Assembly (NCBI GenBank): GCA_016928865.1
Contig: JAFGJX010000029.1
Coordinates: 1-57,327, forward strand
Reading direction: 5' to 3'
DNA: 57,327 bases
From: Spirochaetota bacterium
GTDB taxonomy: Bacteria; Spirochaetota; UBA4802; UBA5550
Both the position numbers and the translations under genes were made by a program. The notes under the pieces were generated by a model, which searched no databases, was not told the DNA's origin, and saw nothing but the letters and a program-made list of their open reading frames with translations. Below, piece after piece: positions 17,677 to 27,560 of the stretch. The first letter of the stretch is position 1. The number at the start of each line of letters is the position of its first letter.

Positions 17677-18843
17677 ATGAGAAGAGGAAATAGAACACGC
17701 ACGGCGCTGATTTCCGTTACGCTATTGTTCGTCGCTATCGCCGCCTTTCCTTTTTCCGACCAGACAACCACGGAGAGGATACTGAAGGAGAACAGGCGCT
17801 TTGTGGAGTTTGTGAATGTCGGCGTTTCCAACTTCGCGGAAGATAAGAGGGAGAACCTCAGGAAGGTATATGAGAAGCATTTTAACGCGGATGTTGCCTA
17901 TCTCCAGTCTGATTACCGGCGGGCCTACAAGCGCGTCTATTCCTCCCAGGGTGACATGGAGAAGCTGTATCGCGACCTGGTCAAGAATTACTACCTCGAG
18001 GATTCCAAGCAGATACTGGACCGGCTCGCTCCCGGCATCATTCGTTCCAAGAACCCCCGTGCGCGCCTCTACCTGACGCTCGGCTACCGTGACCGTACCG
18101 TGTCCTGGGTGCATTACACCGTGGGCGACTCCTCGAACCCCAAGCTGTATTCGTACAAGCTGTATAAATATGTGGACGCCATCAAGATGGCGCGGCGCGC
18201 AAAGCGATACGCCTTCCTTGCGCTGTTTGAGAGCCAGACGCTGGAGGTCAAGAGAAAAATCTATAACCAGCTCTGCAAGTCCGAGCGCGACATGAACAAC
18301 CGCTACATGTCGAGGTTTGTGGATCTCGGCGACCAGGACTTCATCAACGAGATTGACAAAAACTACGACAGCTTCAGGGAGGACGAGAAGGCCAGGAGGA
18401 AGGGGCAGGAAGACACGGACAGCGGAAAATATTCCGCGCAGGGCTATGATGCCCATACCTATGAGTCGAGGGTCGAGAGCAGGGTCCGCTTCAGGAACGA
18501 AACAAAGACCGCGCGCTATCTTGTGAACGGCGATTTCGACATGGCGGAAGATATAATGCGCAAGTATATCGACGACTTCAATTTCAAGCTCATCCTCGCA
18601 ACCTTTGATGTCCTCGGAGAGGCCGAAGGCGGATCATCTGAAACCGACAGGCACCGGCTGGGCAAGGCCGATTACGACAGGTTCAAGCTGCACCTCGCCG
18701 ACAACTATTCCCGATATGCGAAGAATTCAGCGCTCGACGGGATCCTCGACACGGTCACGGTCGAAGACGATATACCCGAGGATAAGGCCGAACCGGATGA
18801 CGGCGCTGAACAGGGCCAGGCGCCGGAAAAGAAGAACGAATAA
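17677..18843 (+). CDS. exported charged helical protein of unknown function
   Basis: The product is 388 residues with a clear signal peptide (basic start, then ALISVTLLFVAIAAFPF). The mature part is highly charged, with repeated Tyr/Arg/Lys-rich helices (NYYLEDSKQILDRLAPG, YRDRTVSWVHY) and an acidic low-complexity tail ending in Lys-Asn-Glu. The frame is open 105 nt upstream, but the Met at 17677 has AGGGG at 17662-17666 and begins the signal peptide. It is followed by a PDZ lipoprotein and a tiny membrane protein on the same strand. Family not recognised; a periplasmic structural or scaffold role would be speculation. Confidence 0.7.
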   Translation: MRRGNRTRTALISVTLLFVAIAAFPFSDQTTTERILKENRRFVEFVNVGVSNFAEDKRENLRKVYEKHFNADVAYLQSDYRRAYKRVYSSQGDMEKLYRDLVKNYYLEDSKQILDRLAPGIIRSKNPRARLYLTLGYRDRTVSWVHYTVGDSSNPKLYSYKLYKYVDAIKMARRAKRYAFLALFESQTLEVKRKIYNQLCKSERDMNNRYMSRFVDLGDQDFINEIDKNYDSFREDEKARRKGQEDTDSGKYSAQGYDAHTYESRVESRVRFRNETKTARYLVNGDFDMAEDIMRKYIDDFNFKLILATFDVLGEAEGGSSETDRHRLGKADYDRFKLHLADNYSRYAKNSALDGILDTVTVEDDIPEDKAEPDDGAEQGQAPEKKNE

Positions 18844-19011
18844 ACGGACCGGGGAGCGACCGACGCGTTCCCCGGGAGAATTCCTCGGGAATTATCCCGC
18901 GCGGGCAGTTGAAAAATTGTTGCAAATATCCTTAGAACGCCTCCCAATGACATCCGTGCGCGCTTATCCAGTCGCGCCGGCAACAAACATGCCGTTTACA
19001 GGGTGTGAAGA

Positions 19012-19374
19012 ATGAATCAAAAATCGTCGCGGACAATAGTATTTTTCTGCATCACGCTGCTGCTGTCCGCCCTCGTGGCATGCGGGAAGCCTGGCTCACG
19101 GGGCCTTCTCGGCATTGTTGTCCCGGTGGGGCAGGAGCGGGTGGGCGGGGATGCGCCCTACATAATAACCGGCGTGTATGAAGGTAGCCCCGCCTATCGC
19201 GCGGGCCTCCGTCCGGATGACCGGATCGTGCAGATCAACGGCAAGGAACTGGATGGTCTCGAGTATGATTATATTTACAACAATCTCCTCCTGGGACCGG
19301 CCGGTTCGAAGGTGACCATCATCGTCGAGAGAAAGGGCGAAATGGTTGTTGCTGACGTGGTGCGGGGGGACTGA
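19012..19374 (+). CDS. small PDZ-domain lipoprotein
   Basis: The product is 120 residues. A signal peptide ends in the lipobox LVAC, so the protein should be lipid-anchored. Nearly all of the mature part is one PDZ domain: GLLGIVVPVG, then VYEGSPAYRAGLRPDDRIVQINGKEL, the carboxylate-binding loop and following helix, then strand VTIIVERKGE. PDZ domains bind C-terminal peptides and often deliver substrates to proteases, but no protease domain is attached. It lies 168 nt after the exported helical protein and 8 nt before a 31-residue membrane protein, which it may be co-translated with. Confidence 0.85.
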   Translation: MNQKSSRTIVFFCITLLLSALVACGKPGSRGLLGIVVPVGQERVGGDAPYIITGVYEGSPAYRAGLRPDDRIVQINGKELDGLEYDYIYNNLLLGPAGSKVTIIVERKGEMVVADVVRGD

Positions 19375-19382
19375 GGCCGGTC

Positions 19383-19478
19383 ATGCGCGGAAAAATAGTG
19401 TATACGGCCATCGTGGCATTCTCGGTTCTTTTTTCGGTGCTTATTTTCCTTGATATCCTCTACTGGCTCTTCAACTGA
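19383..19478 (+). CDS. 31-residue single-pass membrane protein
   Basis: A short open frame starts at ATG 19383 with GAGG (19373-19376) six bases upstream, overlapping the stop of the PDZ gene. The product begins MRGKIVYTAIVAFSVLF and continues as one unbroken hydrophobic helix with a basic N-terminus, ending IFLDILYWLFN. This is the build of a bona fide small membrane protein. It could be a small subunit or regulator of an envelope complex together with the PDZ lipoprotein. No homolog is recognised, and expression is not proven. Confidence 0.5.
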   Translation: MRGKIVYTAIVAFSVLFSVLIFLDILYWLFN

Positions 19479-19515
19479 CTTCGCGGGCGCCGGACGCGGT
19501 CCATCGTTCAGCAGA

Positions 19516-20097
19516 TCAGAAGAATTTTTCTTTTACGTTGTATTCCCACAATTCAACGAGCTTGTCGAATTCCTTGTCCCGCGGCTGGTCCTTGTACGCG
19601 CTGTTGCGCCGCTTTATCAGGTAGGCGACCGTTGAATCTTCCAGCAGGAACGGTTCTTTCAGGAGATTCAGCTTTATTATCAGGTAGTTGAGATTGTGCG
19701 TCTGGAAGTCGCCGATGATCTTCGACGCCACCGTGGGCTCGTATTTCATCAGGAGCTCAGTGAAATAAAGCGCCATCCGCCAGGAGTCGATGCTTCCCGT
19801 CAGCCCGGCTTTAAAGTGCATTGAAAGCTTTTCAAACAGCTCCATATTCTGGTAGTAGGAGTCGTAGATCAGCCGAATATATTCAGGGTACAGGTTCTGT
19901 ACTTCCATGAGGTCGATCGGCTCATCCTTCATTATAAATGTTTCGAATATTTCCCTGCTTTTCTCGTTTCCGGGTTCCACCGGTATGAGTTCCACGTGGA
20001 GGTCCTTGATCACGGTGCGCACTTTGCCCGCCTTCTTCAGATAGACCTCGATCTCGACCGGTTCGACGTAATAATATTTGCTTTTATCAATGATCAT
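19516..20097 (-). CDS. protein of unknown function, partner of the LysM-tailed protein
   Basis: The product is 193 residues, soluble, without signal peptide. The first 50 residues form beta strands (YYYVEPVEIEVYLKK, VRTVIKDLHVELIPV). The rest is helical with many Leu, Tyr and Glu residues. Its start overlaps the end of the 840-residue gene by 11 nt, with AGGGGG about ten bases ahead of the ATG, so the pair is translationally coupled and probably functions together. I do not recognise the family. Confidence 0.7.
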   Translation of the reverse strand: MIIDKSKYYYVEPVEIEVYLKKAGKVRTVIKDLHVELIPVEPGNEKSREIFETFIMKDEPIDLMEVQNLYPEYIRLIYDSYYQNMELFEKLSMHFKAGLTGSIDSWRMALYFTELLMKYEPTVASKIIGDFQTHNLNYLIIKLNLLKEPFLLEDSTVAYLIKRRNSAYKDQPRDKEFDKLVELWEYNVKEKFF

Positions 20098-22609
20098 CGC
20101 GTATCGGCCCCCTGGCCGGCGCCGGCCCGGTTTTTATCATCCTGTTGAGCGTCTCCCGCTGCTCGGCGATGTGTGCGTGGCGGCGCGCCTTCTCAAGAAG
20201 TCGCCGCTTTTCTTCTGGACCGGCCGTCTCGGCCCTTTTCATGATATCGTCGAACGCTATGGCCGATTCAATGAGCTTGTTCTTTGCGAGGTTCCAGAGG
20301 GTGTCGCCCTCGCTTATCACGACGCGCTGGCCGTCGAGCATGATAAATACGTTTTCGGGGAATATCCAGTCCGGGTTCCGCTCGCGTATCCTGGACGGGG
20401 CGATCCTGTTGTAGCCGTTCTTAATCGCAACCTCGTTGGCGTACCGGTAGATGTCGCTGTCGCTTATCCGGACGCTCATCTGCTTTTCGACATGGCGGTA
20501 TCGCTCGTCGAGATCGCGGCTGTGCACGACGGGGCCCTCATCGCCTCCGATGAGACGCTTTCCCGTCTGCTGGCCGGCCATCATAATGACAAGAGCAATT
20601 AACGCGGCGATGCAGAGCAGTACGCCGGCGGACGCCCCTATCTTCGCCGCCCTCGGCAGGGAACGCACGCGGTCCGCCACTGTTTTTCGCGCCGTCTGCG
20701 CGGCCCAGTTGCGCGGTCCGGCAGGGGCGGTTTCCTGCGCGGCGGGCCGGGGCTCCGCTGCGGAAACGCCCGGTTCCCGCTCTCCGGCGGATGACCCTGC
20801 GGCGATCTGCGTGGCGTCGGCGGATGCTTCCGCTGCGGAGGCGATCGACCGCTCCCATGAGCGTTCCAGGCTCAGCGATTCCTCTCCGTACTCCTGCTTC
20901 CTTCTGCTGATGGCCTCTTTCAACTGGTGCAGGTGGGGCGCGTTGCGCTGATTGTATTTCTCCGACCGAGTGTATATGTCAATCAGGTGCCCCAGCCGCT
21001 CGCGGTCTGAAACGATGCGCGCGTAGTATTCCCCCATTACCGGATTTTCTGGGAAGCCGGTGATTTCCCGGTCTCTGCCAATGACGTCAAAGAGCTCTAC
21101 TGATGCGCTTGAACCGGTTCCGACGACAAGGGGGTAGAGCGCGCCGTTGTAAAGGGCGAGGACCACGATTGACCGGGAAGGATCATGCGCGTTCCTGCAC
21201 CGTGCCGCCATGAGGGACATTGTCCCGGCGAGGCTTCTGAGCCGGGCCGAGAGGTCACGGTCGCCGGTGTTGTTGATATACATCCTGACCAGGGAGAGCA
21301 GGTTGCAGAGCTGCCGGATACGGTCGGGGTCCGCGGTATCAATCGACCCGGCGGAGAATTCTGACGCGATTGAGGCCGTGTCTCCGGTGATGCGCTCGAT
21401 GACGCTGTTTTCGAGCCCGGACAGGGAAACCATCTCCTCAATGGAATGGAAGGCGCGAAATTCGTACTGGGACCCCGGGCTGAGGATGATCCTGTCGCCG
21501 CCGGCAAGCTTTGCCACGTTCCTGTTGCCGTCGTCAATAATGGCGCAGGGCGTGTCGGTTGACTTGAGGAGCATGTGCACGTCTTCAAAGGCGGAATAGG
21601 TAATGAGCAATGCGTCCGGCCTGTCCCTGAGTATTTCGCGGACGCCGGCAGGGCCCTTGATGAAGGCGATGTTCAGGGGCTGGCCGTGCGGCCTGACAGC
21701 GTTATACCGGACCTTCAGGTTGTAGGTGCCGGGGTAGTTGGTCACGGTGATGCCGGGTTCGGTCGTGAAGTCCATTCCGGTGAACTCGCTGTTCCGGATG
21801 GAGCAGTTTGAAAAGAGTCTTTTTAACAGGTCGATGTCGGTGCTGTTGCAGAAGAGCGTTATGCTCCGGCCGCTGGCGTTAAGCCATTTGAGCAGTTTCG
21901 ATATGTTGATCAGGTTAAGCGAGGGGTGAAAAACGCTCCGGATCTTCCCCGGGTCGATTCCCAGAAGGGAAAAGTCGCGGATATAGTCCCCGGGGAAGAG
22001 GTATGAGTGAAAGCGTCCCCTGTCATAGAACATCGGATTATGCCCGATCACGACCATACCCGATCCATCATACCGGTCCGATCCGCCATGGGTCGCTGCC
22101 AGCAGATCGTGGAACTTCTGCCAGCTGATCGGGTTCCCGGTTATCAGGTTCAGGTCGAAGATGGTGTTTTTGTTGAGCAGTGTCTTGAAATTCCCGTCCC
22201 GGTAGAACACGCCGATGAACTGGTCCTTGTGGGATATGTTCTTTTCCTTTGAAAGCTCGGGAAGGTCCTTTTCAATGTCGACGATTGACGCGTTGGTAAG
22301 GTCCAGGCCGAAGATCTTCTGGTAATCGAAAAACTTTTTTACGATGCCGCGGCTTCCGATATACCGGTTTTCCGGAAGGTCTCTGACGTCTATATTAAAC
22401 TGCTCGTGCGCCGGGTTGCCGATAAGGCCGTCGGTGACGATGATGTTCTCTATAAGTGGGATAAGCTCGACAGGCATATCTATCCAGTTGCCTATCCGGA
22501 TGAAGGGCTTGATGTCGTCCGTCGTCTCACCGGTGAAGATGATATAGCACTCGTGATCGACTATGAACAGGCGGTCGCTGTCTGCTTTAATTATGTCGTG
22601 GATCTCCAT
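20087..22609 (-). CDS. large membrane protein with cytoplasmic N-domain and LysM-like tail
   Basis: The product is 840 residues. About 620 residues of mixed alpha/beta sequence without a signal peptide come first, then a charged Ala/Pro-rich linker. One transmembrane helix (IGASAGVLLCIAALIALVIM, near residue 670) follows, then an outside-facing tail of about 150 residues. The tail contains PENVFIMLDGQRVVISEGDTLWNLAKNKL, a LysM-like fold that commonly binds peptidoglycan. The arrangement suggests an inner-membrane protein linking a cytoplasmic domain to the wall. The N-domain contains VVIGHNPMFYDRGRFHSYLFPGD, but I cannot assign it. It is coupled to the 193-residue gene downstream. Confidence 0.75.
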   Translation of the reverse strand: MEIHDIIKADSDRLFIVDHECYIIFTGETTDDIKPFIRIGNWIDMPVELIPLIENIIVTDGLIGNPAHEQFNIDVRDLPENRYIGSRGIVKKFFDYQKIFGLDLTNASIVDIEKDLPELSKEKNISHKDQFIGVFYRDGNFKTLLNKNTIFDLNLITGNPISWQKFHDLLAATHGGSDRYDGSGMVVIGHNPMFYDRGRFHSYLFPGDYIRDFSLLGIDPGKIRSVFHPSLNLINISKLLKWLNASGRSITLFCNSTDIDLLKRLFSNCSIRNSEFTGMDFTTEPGITVTNYPGTYNLKVRYNAVRPHGQPLNIAFIKGPAGVREILRDRPDALLITYSAFEDVHMLLKSTDTPCAIIDDGNRNVAKLAGGDRIILSPGSQYEFRAFHSIEEMVSLSGLENSVIERITGDTASIASEFSAGSIDTADPDRIRQLCNLLSLVRMYINNTGDRDLSARLRSLAGTMSLMAARCRNAHDPSRSIVVLALYNGALYPLVVGTGSSASVELFDVIGRDREITGFPENPVMGEYYARIVSDRERLGHLIDIYTRSEKYNQRNAPHLHQLKEAISRRKQEYGEESLSLERSWERSIASAAEASADATQIAAGSSAGEREPGVSAAEPRPAAQETAPAGPRNWAAQTARKTVADRVRSLPRAAKIGASAGVLLCIAALIALVIMMAGQQTGKRLIGGDEGPVVHSRDLDERYRHVEKQMSVRISDSDIYRYANEVAIKNGYNRIAPSRIRERNPDWIFPENVFIMLDGQRVVISEGDTLWNLAKNKLIESAIAFDDIMKRAETAGPEEKRRLLEKARRHAHIAEQRETLNRMIKTGPAPARGPIRDDH

Positions 22610-22934
22610 ATCCGTCCAAACCTTATAGATGGGTCCCTGATTGGCCCGATGTTACATTTTTAAATCATTTTTACAGCCAATGGAGCAGGATGGCAATTAA
22701 AATTTAACTTCCGGGGATGAACTGATGTCTAATATAGCAGGACGCCCTGTCCGGTGTATTGGAGCCCGGTGTGCTGCGGAGAGGGTCGATAATTTTTTAT
22801 ACAATTGGGCTTTATTGAATAATATTTTTCTTTAAAATGGCGATGATAGAAGTGGGATACCTTGACGTGTAATGCGTACTTGTATACCTTGATTATTAAA
22901 ATAGAAATATCAAAAACAAGATATTCGTGATTAT
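22610..22934. other. 325-nt divergent intergenic region
   Basis: This AT-rich spacer separates the divergent LysM-tailed and Asp-box genes and should hold promoters for both. TTGACG (22862-22867) with TATACC (22883-22888) is a weak plus-strand candidate, but the spacer is only 15 nt. I see no RNA gene, repeat or convincing small reading frame here. Confidence 0.5.
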
Positions 22935-25360
22935 ATGAGACGACTGATTTCATACCTGATGAACCTCTCCTTGAGGTTTGCCTTCGTCCGGCAGGTCCTC
23001 TGGGGCCTGCTGGTATGCGCGGTGTTTTCAATCGCTGCCGCCATTGTCTTTCAGAACGCGAGGGTTTCCTCAAATCCGGTGGGATGGGAAAAAAGCTTCC
23101 AGGTTTCATCGTTTAACATTGTCGCACGGGACGTGGCGGTTGCGTCCCGCGGAGACATGGTTTTCGCCGTGTATGAAGGAGCCCCCGGCGGGCGGCGGGG
23201 CATCTTCATATCACCCTCTTTCAACGGAGGGCAAACATTTATGCAGGCGATCAGGGTGGCTCCCGCTGCCTCGAAAACGCCGCTGAACCCGCATGCGGCC
23301 ATCTCTCCCGCGGGCCACGTGACCGTCATGTGGCACGCCTATCTTGAAAACGAATCGACAAGCAGGATTTTTTATTCCATCTCAAGGGACATGGGCGCCA
23401 CGTGGAGCGAGCCGAAAAAGCTTGCGCTTAAAAAAGACATGGAAATGCTGCCGCGCGTCTACTATGACGAGAGGAACGTCCTTCATCTCTTTTACCACGG
23501 AAGCACAGGGGAAAATATAAATCTCTTCCATGCCACGAGCGAAGACGGTGAAACGTTCAAGACAACCGGGTCGTTGATACGCCTGTCCGGCAGCATGCGG
23601 GGCGCCTTCTTTCCCTCGATATATATCTTCGGCAAGTATTTTTTCATGGTGTGGCAGGGAAAGGAGGAGGATTTTTCCGACGAGCTGTTTTTCATGAATT
23701 CGACCAATTATGGCAGGACGTGGAGCATGAAGAAGCAGATCACCTCAAGCGTCGGCAACAATGCGTCGCCCGCGGTGATGCTGCACAACGATGTCCTCTA
23801 TGTCGTCTATCAGAACAATGACGAGAGAAACTGGTCCATTAAGCTGCTCAGGGGTATTGACCGCGGGCGGAGCTGGGACAAGGAGCCCCTGACGGTCTCC
23901 ACAACCATGGCGAACTGCTACTCTCCCAGCGTCGGCGTCACCAATGGCCAGATCATGGTGCTCTGGTACGACACCCGGGAAGGGGGAGCGCGTATTTTTT
24001 CGCGGAAGTACGCCATAGCGGAAAAGAACTTCCTGCCCGAAGTCGAAGTGTCGGAAGCGCGATTCGCGTCGCGCAACCCGTGGGTGATTTCCATGGGGAA
24101 GCGCCTTCTGGTTTTCTGGGAGGAGCGCAATGTGGTCATGGCCAAGCAGACGGACGTGTATGTGGCGCCGCCAGAGGTCTATTCACCCACCAATCCGGAG
24201 GGGAAATGGTCCAGGCGGCCGTATATCCAGATCGAATGGACCCGGCCGCGCGACGAATCAGGAATCGCCGGGTATGCGGCGTTGTGGAACACGATTCCCG
24301 ACTTCAATCCGACTGTCGTGAACATGAAGCCGAACGTTACCTCGGAGAAGATCAGCGAGAACATCACGGACGGGATATCCTATTATCATATCCGCGCCGT
24401 TGACGGCGCGGGCAACTTCAGCAGGACGATACACTATCCGATCCGGCTGGCGGTCAATCCCCTGCCGGCCCCGGTTGTCGCCTCACCCACGAATCCGCAG
24501 GGCAGGCCGGCACAGGCGGATGAAACTGTGTTCAACTGGAAGATTGACGAGATGGAGCGTGTCAAGGGCTTCCTTTTTGCCCTGTCGAAAGATAGTATAA
24601 AGATGCCGGATGCGTTTACCACGGACCTCCGCGCGGCCTTCAGCGGGCTTGAAGAAGGGAATTATTTTTTCAGTGTTGCGGCAGTGGACAGGGCCAATCA
24701 GATCAGCAGGGTATCAACGTACGATTTCATAGTCGGCCCCCCCGACCGGGTGGTGGACCCGGATTACTACAAGCGTATCGCAAAGCTTGAAAAGGATTTC
24801 CTGAAACAGAAGCGTCCTTACAGGCTGCCGGGACCGGAGGTAGCGGAGGCGGTCCCGTTCGTGGTGATTCAGTTGCCCTTTGATCCCCGCACGGCCTATG
24901 ATAAAAGGTCATTTCGGGCGCTTATCGTGGCAAAGAATATCCGACAGGAATCGATACTCGGGTATTCGCTGTATATTGATGATGAAAAGAAGGATGTACC
25001 CGATCGCATAAGCCAGAGGGTCCCCGTGATTGAAGTCAAAGATCTGAAGGACGGCGAGTATTACATCGGGGTGCGATGCAAATACGAAACGGCCGTCAAC
25101 GGCACGGCGCGGCAGCTCTGGACAAGGCCTTATACCGCACGGTTTGCCATAATGCTGCCGGCTGAGCGCTCGCCGATGGTGAATTACGCGCGCAGGGTCA
25201 TGGACAAGTTCCCGCGGCGGTTCGGGCTGATAACCCTTACCTTTGCCGGCCTGGGGCTGGTAATAACGACGCTGGGGTATGGGGCAAGATTATCGTTTTA
25301 TTTCCAGCTGGTGCTGTTCAGGTTGAGAATGTTGTACAGGCGTGCGGTTAAAAAAATATG

Positions 25361-25361
<1 letters not shown>
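22935..25361 (+). CDS. membrane-anchored Asp-box (sialidase-like) propeller protein with FN3-like domains
   Basis: The product is 808 residues. An N-terminal membrane segment precedes a region to about residue 400 with several Asp-box motifs of the S-x-D-x-G-x-T-W type: SRDMGATWSEP, STNYGRTWSM, GIDRGRSWDKEP and SEDGETFKT. Such motifs mark beta-propellers of sialidases and other BNR proteins. Two fibronectin-III-like domains follow (VYSPTNPEGKW, VASPTNPQGRP). A C-terminal membrane segment (LITLTFAGLGLVITTLGYGA) precedes a basic tail. I do not see the arginine triad of true sialidases clearly, so glycan binding is as likely as hydrolysis. The stop codon overlaps the opposite tRNA gene by one base. 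Confidence 0.75.
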
Positions 25362-25432
<71 letters not shown>

Positions 25433-25605
25433 GCGAGGCCCTGCGAGGCCTGTTGAATATACTACTGTTGAGGCGGCTGATATAATTTCAAGAAAAATTT
25501 TTTTTTGCGGTGGGAAAGTCAAATTGTAACAAACGCTCCGGTGCGTAATTCGATTGACCGGATACGTTTATACTAGCAACCATTAAATAAAGCTGAAGCG
25601 GCGCC

Positions 25606-27555
25606 ATGAAGAGAAACAAGAAATACATTGTCATGATCATCCTTGCGGTGGCGGCCTGCCTGGCTTTCGGGAACCTCTATTCGGCGACCGTCAGGGAGAT
25701 GGACCGCGAGGCGCAGGAGTTCTTTGACAAGCGGGACTACAATCGCGCCATCGGTCTATGGCTCAGCTGTCTGGAGATAGAGCCGGAGAACGAGAAGATA
25801 CAGCAGAAGATCGAACTGGTATATGAGATCAAGCAGCGCAAGGACATGGCTTTCCAGAAGGCGCGCCTCAATTACCGCATTGCCCGGAAAAAGCTGAAGG
25901 AAGAGGAGGACGAGGACCTGGAGATGGGGATTGCGCTGGGGAAGAAGGCGGTCGATGACTACGTCTACGCCTACCGCCTGGACCCCAACGACAGCGACAT
26001 GCAGGACGCCATGAAGGAGATGAAGATCCTTGATGAGGAGATCCGCGCGGTCCAGGAGCGGTTGCGATTGTCGCGTCTGCAGCGGGAGAAGGTCGAGCGC
26101 CTGAAAAACGAAGCGCGAACCGAGATGGCCCTGGAATTCCCTGATTTTGATAAGGCACGGGATCTCTGGAAACAGGTGCTCCGCTATGTGCCCCAGGACA
26201 ATGAGGCGCTGGAAGGGAAACGGAAGTGCGACTTTGCTATTGAAAACAGGATCAAATTCGAGAAGATCAGGACCTACATGGCGCGGGGAGTCGAATATTT
26301 TAACAAAAAGGACTACGGAGCCGCAAGACTGGAGTTCGAAGAAGTTCTTAACGTGGACCCGCGACACCGTGAGGCAATGGACTATATTGAGAAGATCGAT
26401 GACGCCGTCGAAGAGAACGTGCTCTATGCCAAGCGCCAGCAGCAGGCTGAAGAATCCTATCGTTCCGGCATTACGAACCTCGCGAACAACAGGTTCGACG
26501 AGGCGCGACAGGACTTCGAGACCTCCCTGGCTCTGGTGGCGGATTACCGGGATGCTAAACAGCGCCTTGAGAACATCGACCGTCTGAAGGGGGAATACGA
26601 GGAGCGTGAACGGGCGCGCAGGCTCCAGCAGATAAACCAGAAGTTTCAGGAGGGAATAATCGCCTACACGAGAGGGCAGTACCGGGAAGCCATTGACGCG
26701 CTGGTCATGACCCTGTCGCTGGACAGAAAAAACAACCAGGCCAAAGAGTATCTGCAGCGCGCCAGGGACGCCCTGAGAATCGCCGAGGAAGAAACGGTCG
26801 ATGCGAATTCACGGTATTATGATATTGTCAATTCGCTTGCCGTCGCGGGGAAAAGCCTCTACGACCGTGGCCAGTATGCCGAGTCCAAGAAGAAATGGGA
26901 CAGCATCCTGAAGCTTTTTCCGCAAAACAGGCTTGCCCGGGAATATGTCATGAAGTGCGATCTTATGATGAACCCGCAAAACCGTGAGGGCGTGGTGGCG
27001 AACCGGGTGCTCGAGGGCAGGGAGTATCTTAAAAAGAAGGACTTTCGGAACGCCCTGCGGACCTTTAATATCATAAAATCAATTGACAGGAATTATCCCG
27101 GGCTAGATACTCTTATCGCCCAGTCGAACGCGGGTTTGCAGGAGGCAGAGGCGGAGGCGCGGACGGTGGCGCCTGCTGACCGGGCGGAGATTAAGCGCCG
27201 CTATCAGGCGGGCATGAACCTGTACGAGATGGGCGGGAAGAACAATATCGAGAAGGCCCTTGCGCAGTTTCGCTGGGTGGTGCAGAAAGACCCGGGTAAC
27301 ATCAAGGCGGTCATTATCGTCAACAAAATCGAATCGCAGCTGCGCCTGGGCGGCGTTGAGGCCGAGCGGCAGCAGGTGCTGACGGCAAGGCAGCGGGAGC
27401 TGGTGAACAAATACTATTATAACGGCATAAACTATTATACCAACAACAATTTCGACAAGGCCATAGGGGAGTGGCGCAAGGTCCTGGCCATAGATCCCGG
27501 CAACGTCAAGGCTCGGAACAACATCCGCAAGGTCCTGGCGTTCATGCAGCGGTAG
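25606..27555 (+). CDS. exported tetratricopeptide-repeat protein
   Basis: The product is 649 residues. A signal peptide is followed by many TPR-like helix pairs, for example AQEFFDKRDYNRAIGLWLSC, VEYFNKKDYGAARLEFEEVL, KFQEGIIAYTRGQYREAIDA and YYYNGINYYTNNNFDKAIGE. Each has the small-residue and aromatic spacing of TPRs with N-x-x-A-I or similar. TPR solenoids in the periplasm usually hold protein complexes together. The gene ends 5 nt before the membrane phosphatase gene, with the stop inside that gene's ribosome site, so the two are coupled. A shared signalling role is likely but not shown. Confidence 0.88.
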   Translation: MKRNKKYIVMIILAVAACLAFGNLYSATVREMDREAQEFFDKRDYNRAIGLWLSCLEIEPENEKIQQKIELVYEIKQRKDMAFQKARLNYRIARKKLKEEEDEDLEMGIALGKKAVDDYVYAYRLDPNDSDMQDAMKEMKILDEEIRAVQERLRLSRLQREKVERLKNEARTEMALEFPDFDKARDLWKQVLRYVPQDNEALEGKRKCDFAIENRIKFEKIRTYMARGVEYFNKKDYGAARLEFEEVLNVDPRHREAMDYIEKIDDAVEENVLYAKRQQQAEESYRSGITNLANNRFDEARQDFETSLALVADYRDAKQRLENIDRLKGEYEERERARRLQQINQKFQEGIIAYTRGQYREAIDALVMTLSLDRKNNQAKEYLQRARDALRIAEEETVDANSRYYDIVNSLAVAGKSLYDRGQYAESKKKWDSILKLFPQNRLAREYVMKCDLMMNPQNREGVVANRVLEGREYLKKKDFRNALRTFNIIKSIDRNYPGLDTLIAQSNAGLQEAEAEARTVAPADRAEIKRRYQAGMNLYEMGGKNNIEKALAQFRWVVQKDPGNIKAVIIVNKIESQLRLGGVEAERQQVLTARQRELVNKYYYNGINYYTNNNFDKAIGEWRKVLAIDPGNVKARNNIRKVLAFMQR

Positions 27556-27560
27556 GGGCA

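Noticed and set aside
17722..18456. A 244-codon minus-strand frame
   Set aside because: It is antisense to the exported helical protein, which has a signal peptide and a good ribosome site; this frame has neither.
18879..18893. AATTCC-TCG-GGAATT hairpin between the exported protein and the PDZ gene
   Set aside because: Six base pairs, a three-base loop and no T-tract; probably chance.
20087..22609. Metallo-beta-lactamase fold in the N-domain of the LysM-tailed protein
   Set aside because: A segment with GHNPMFYDRGRFHSYLFPGD is suggestive, but the H-x-H-x-D-H metal motif is missing and the resemblance is too weak to claim.
22729..23109. A 126-codon minus-strand frame across the start of the Asp-box gene
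   Set aside because: Its composition is atypical, there is no ribosome site, and it crosses the divergent promoter region.
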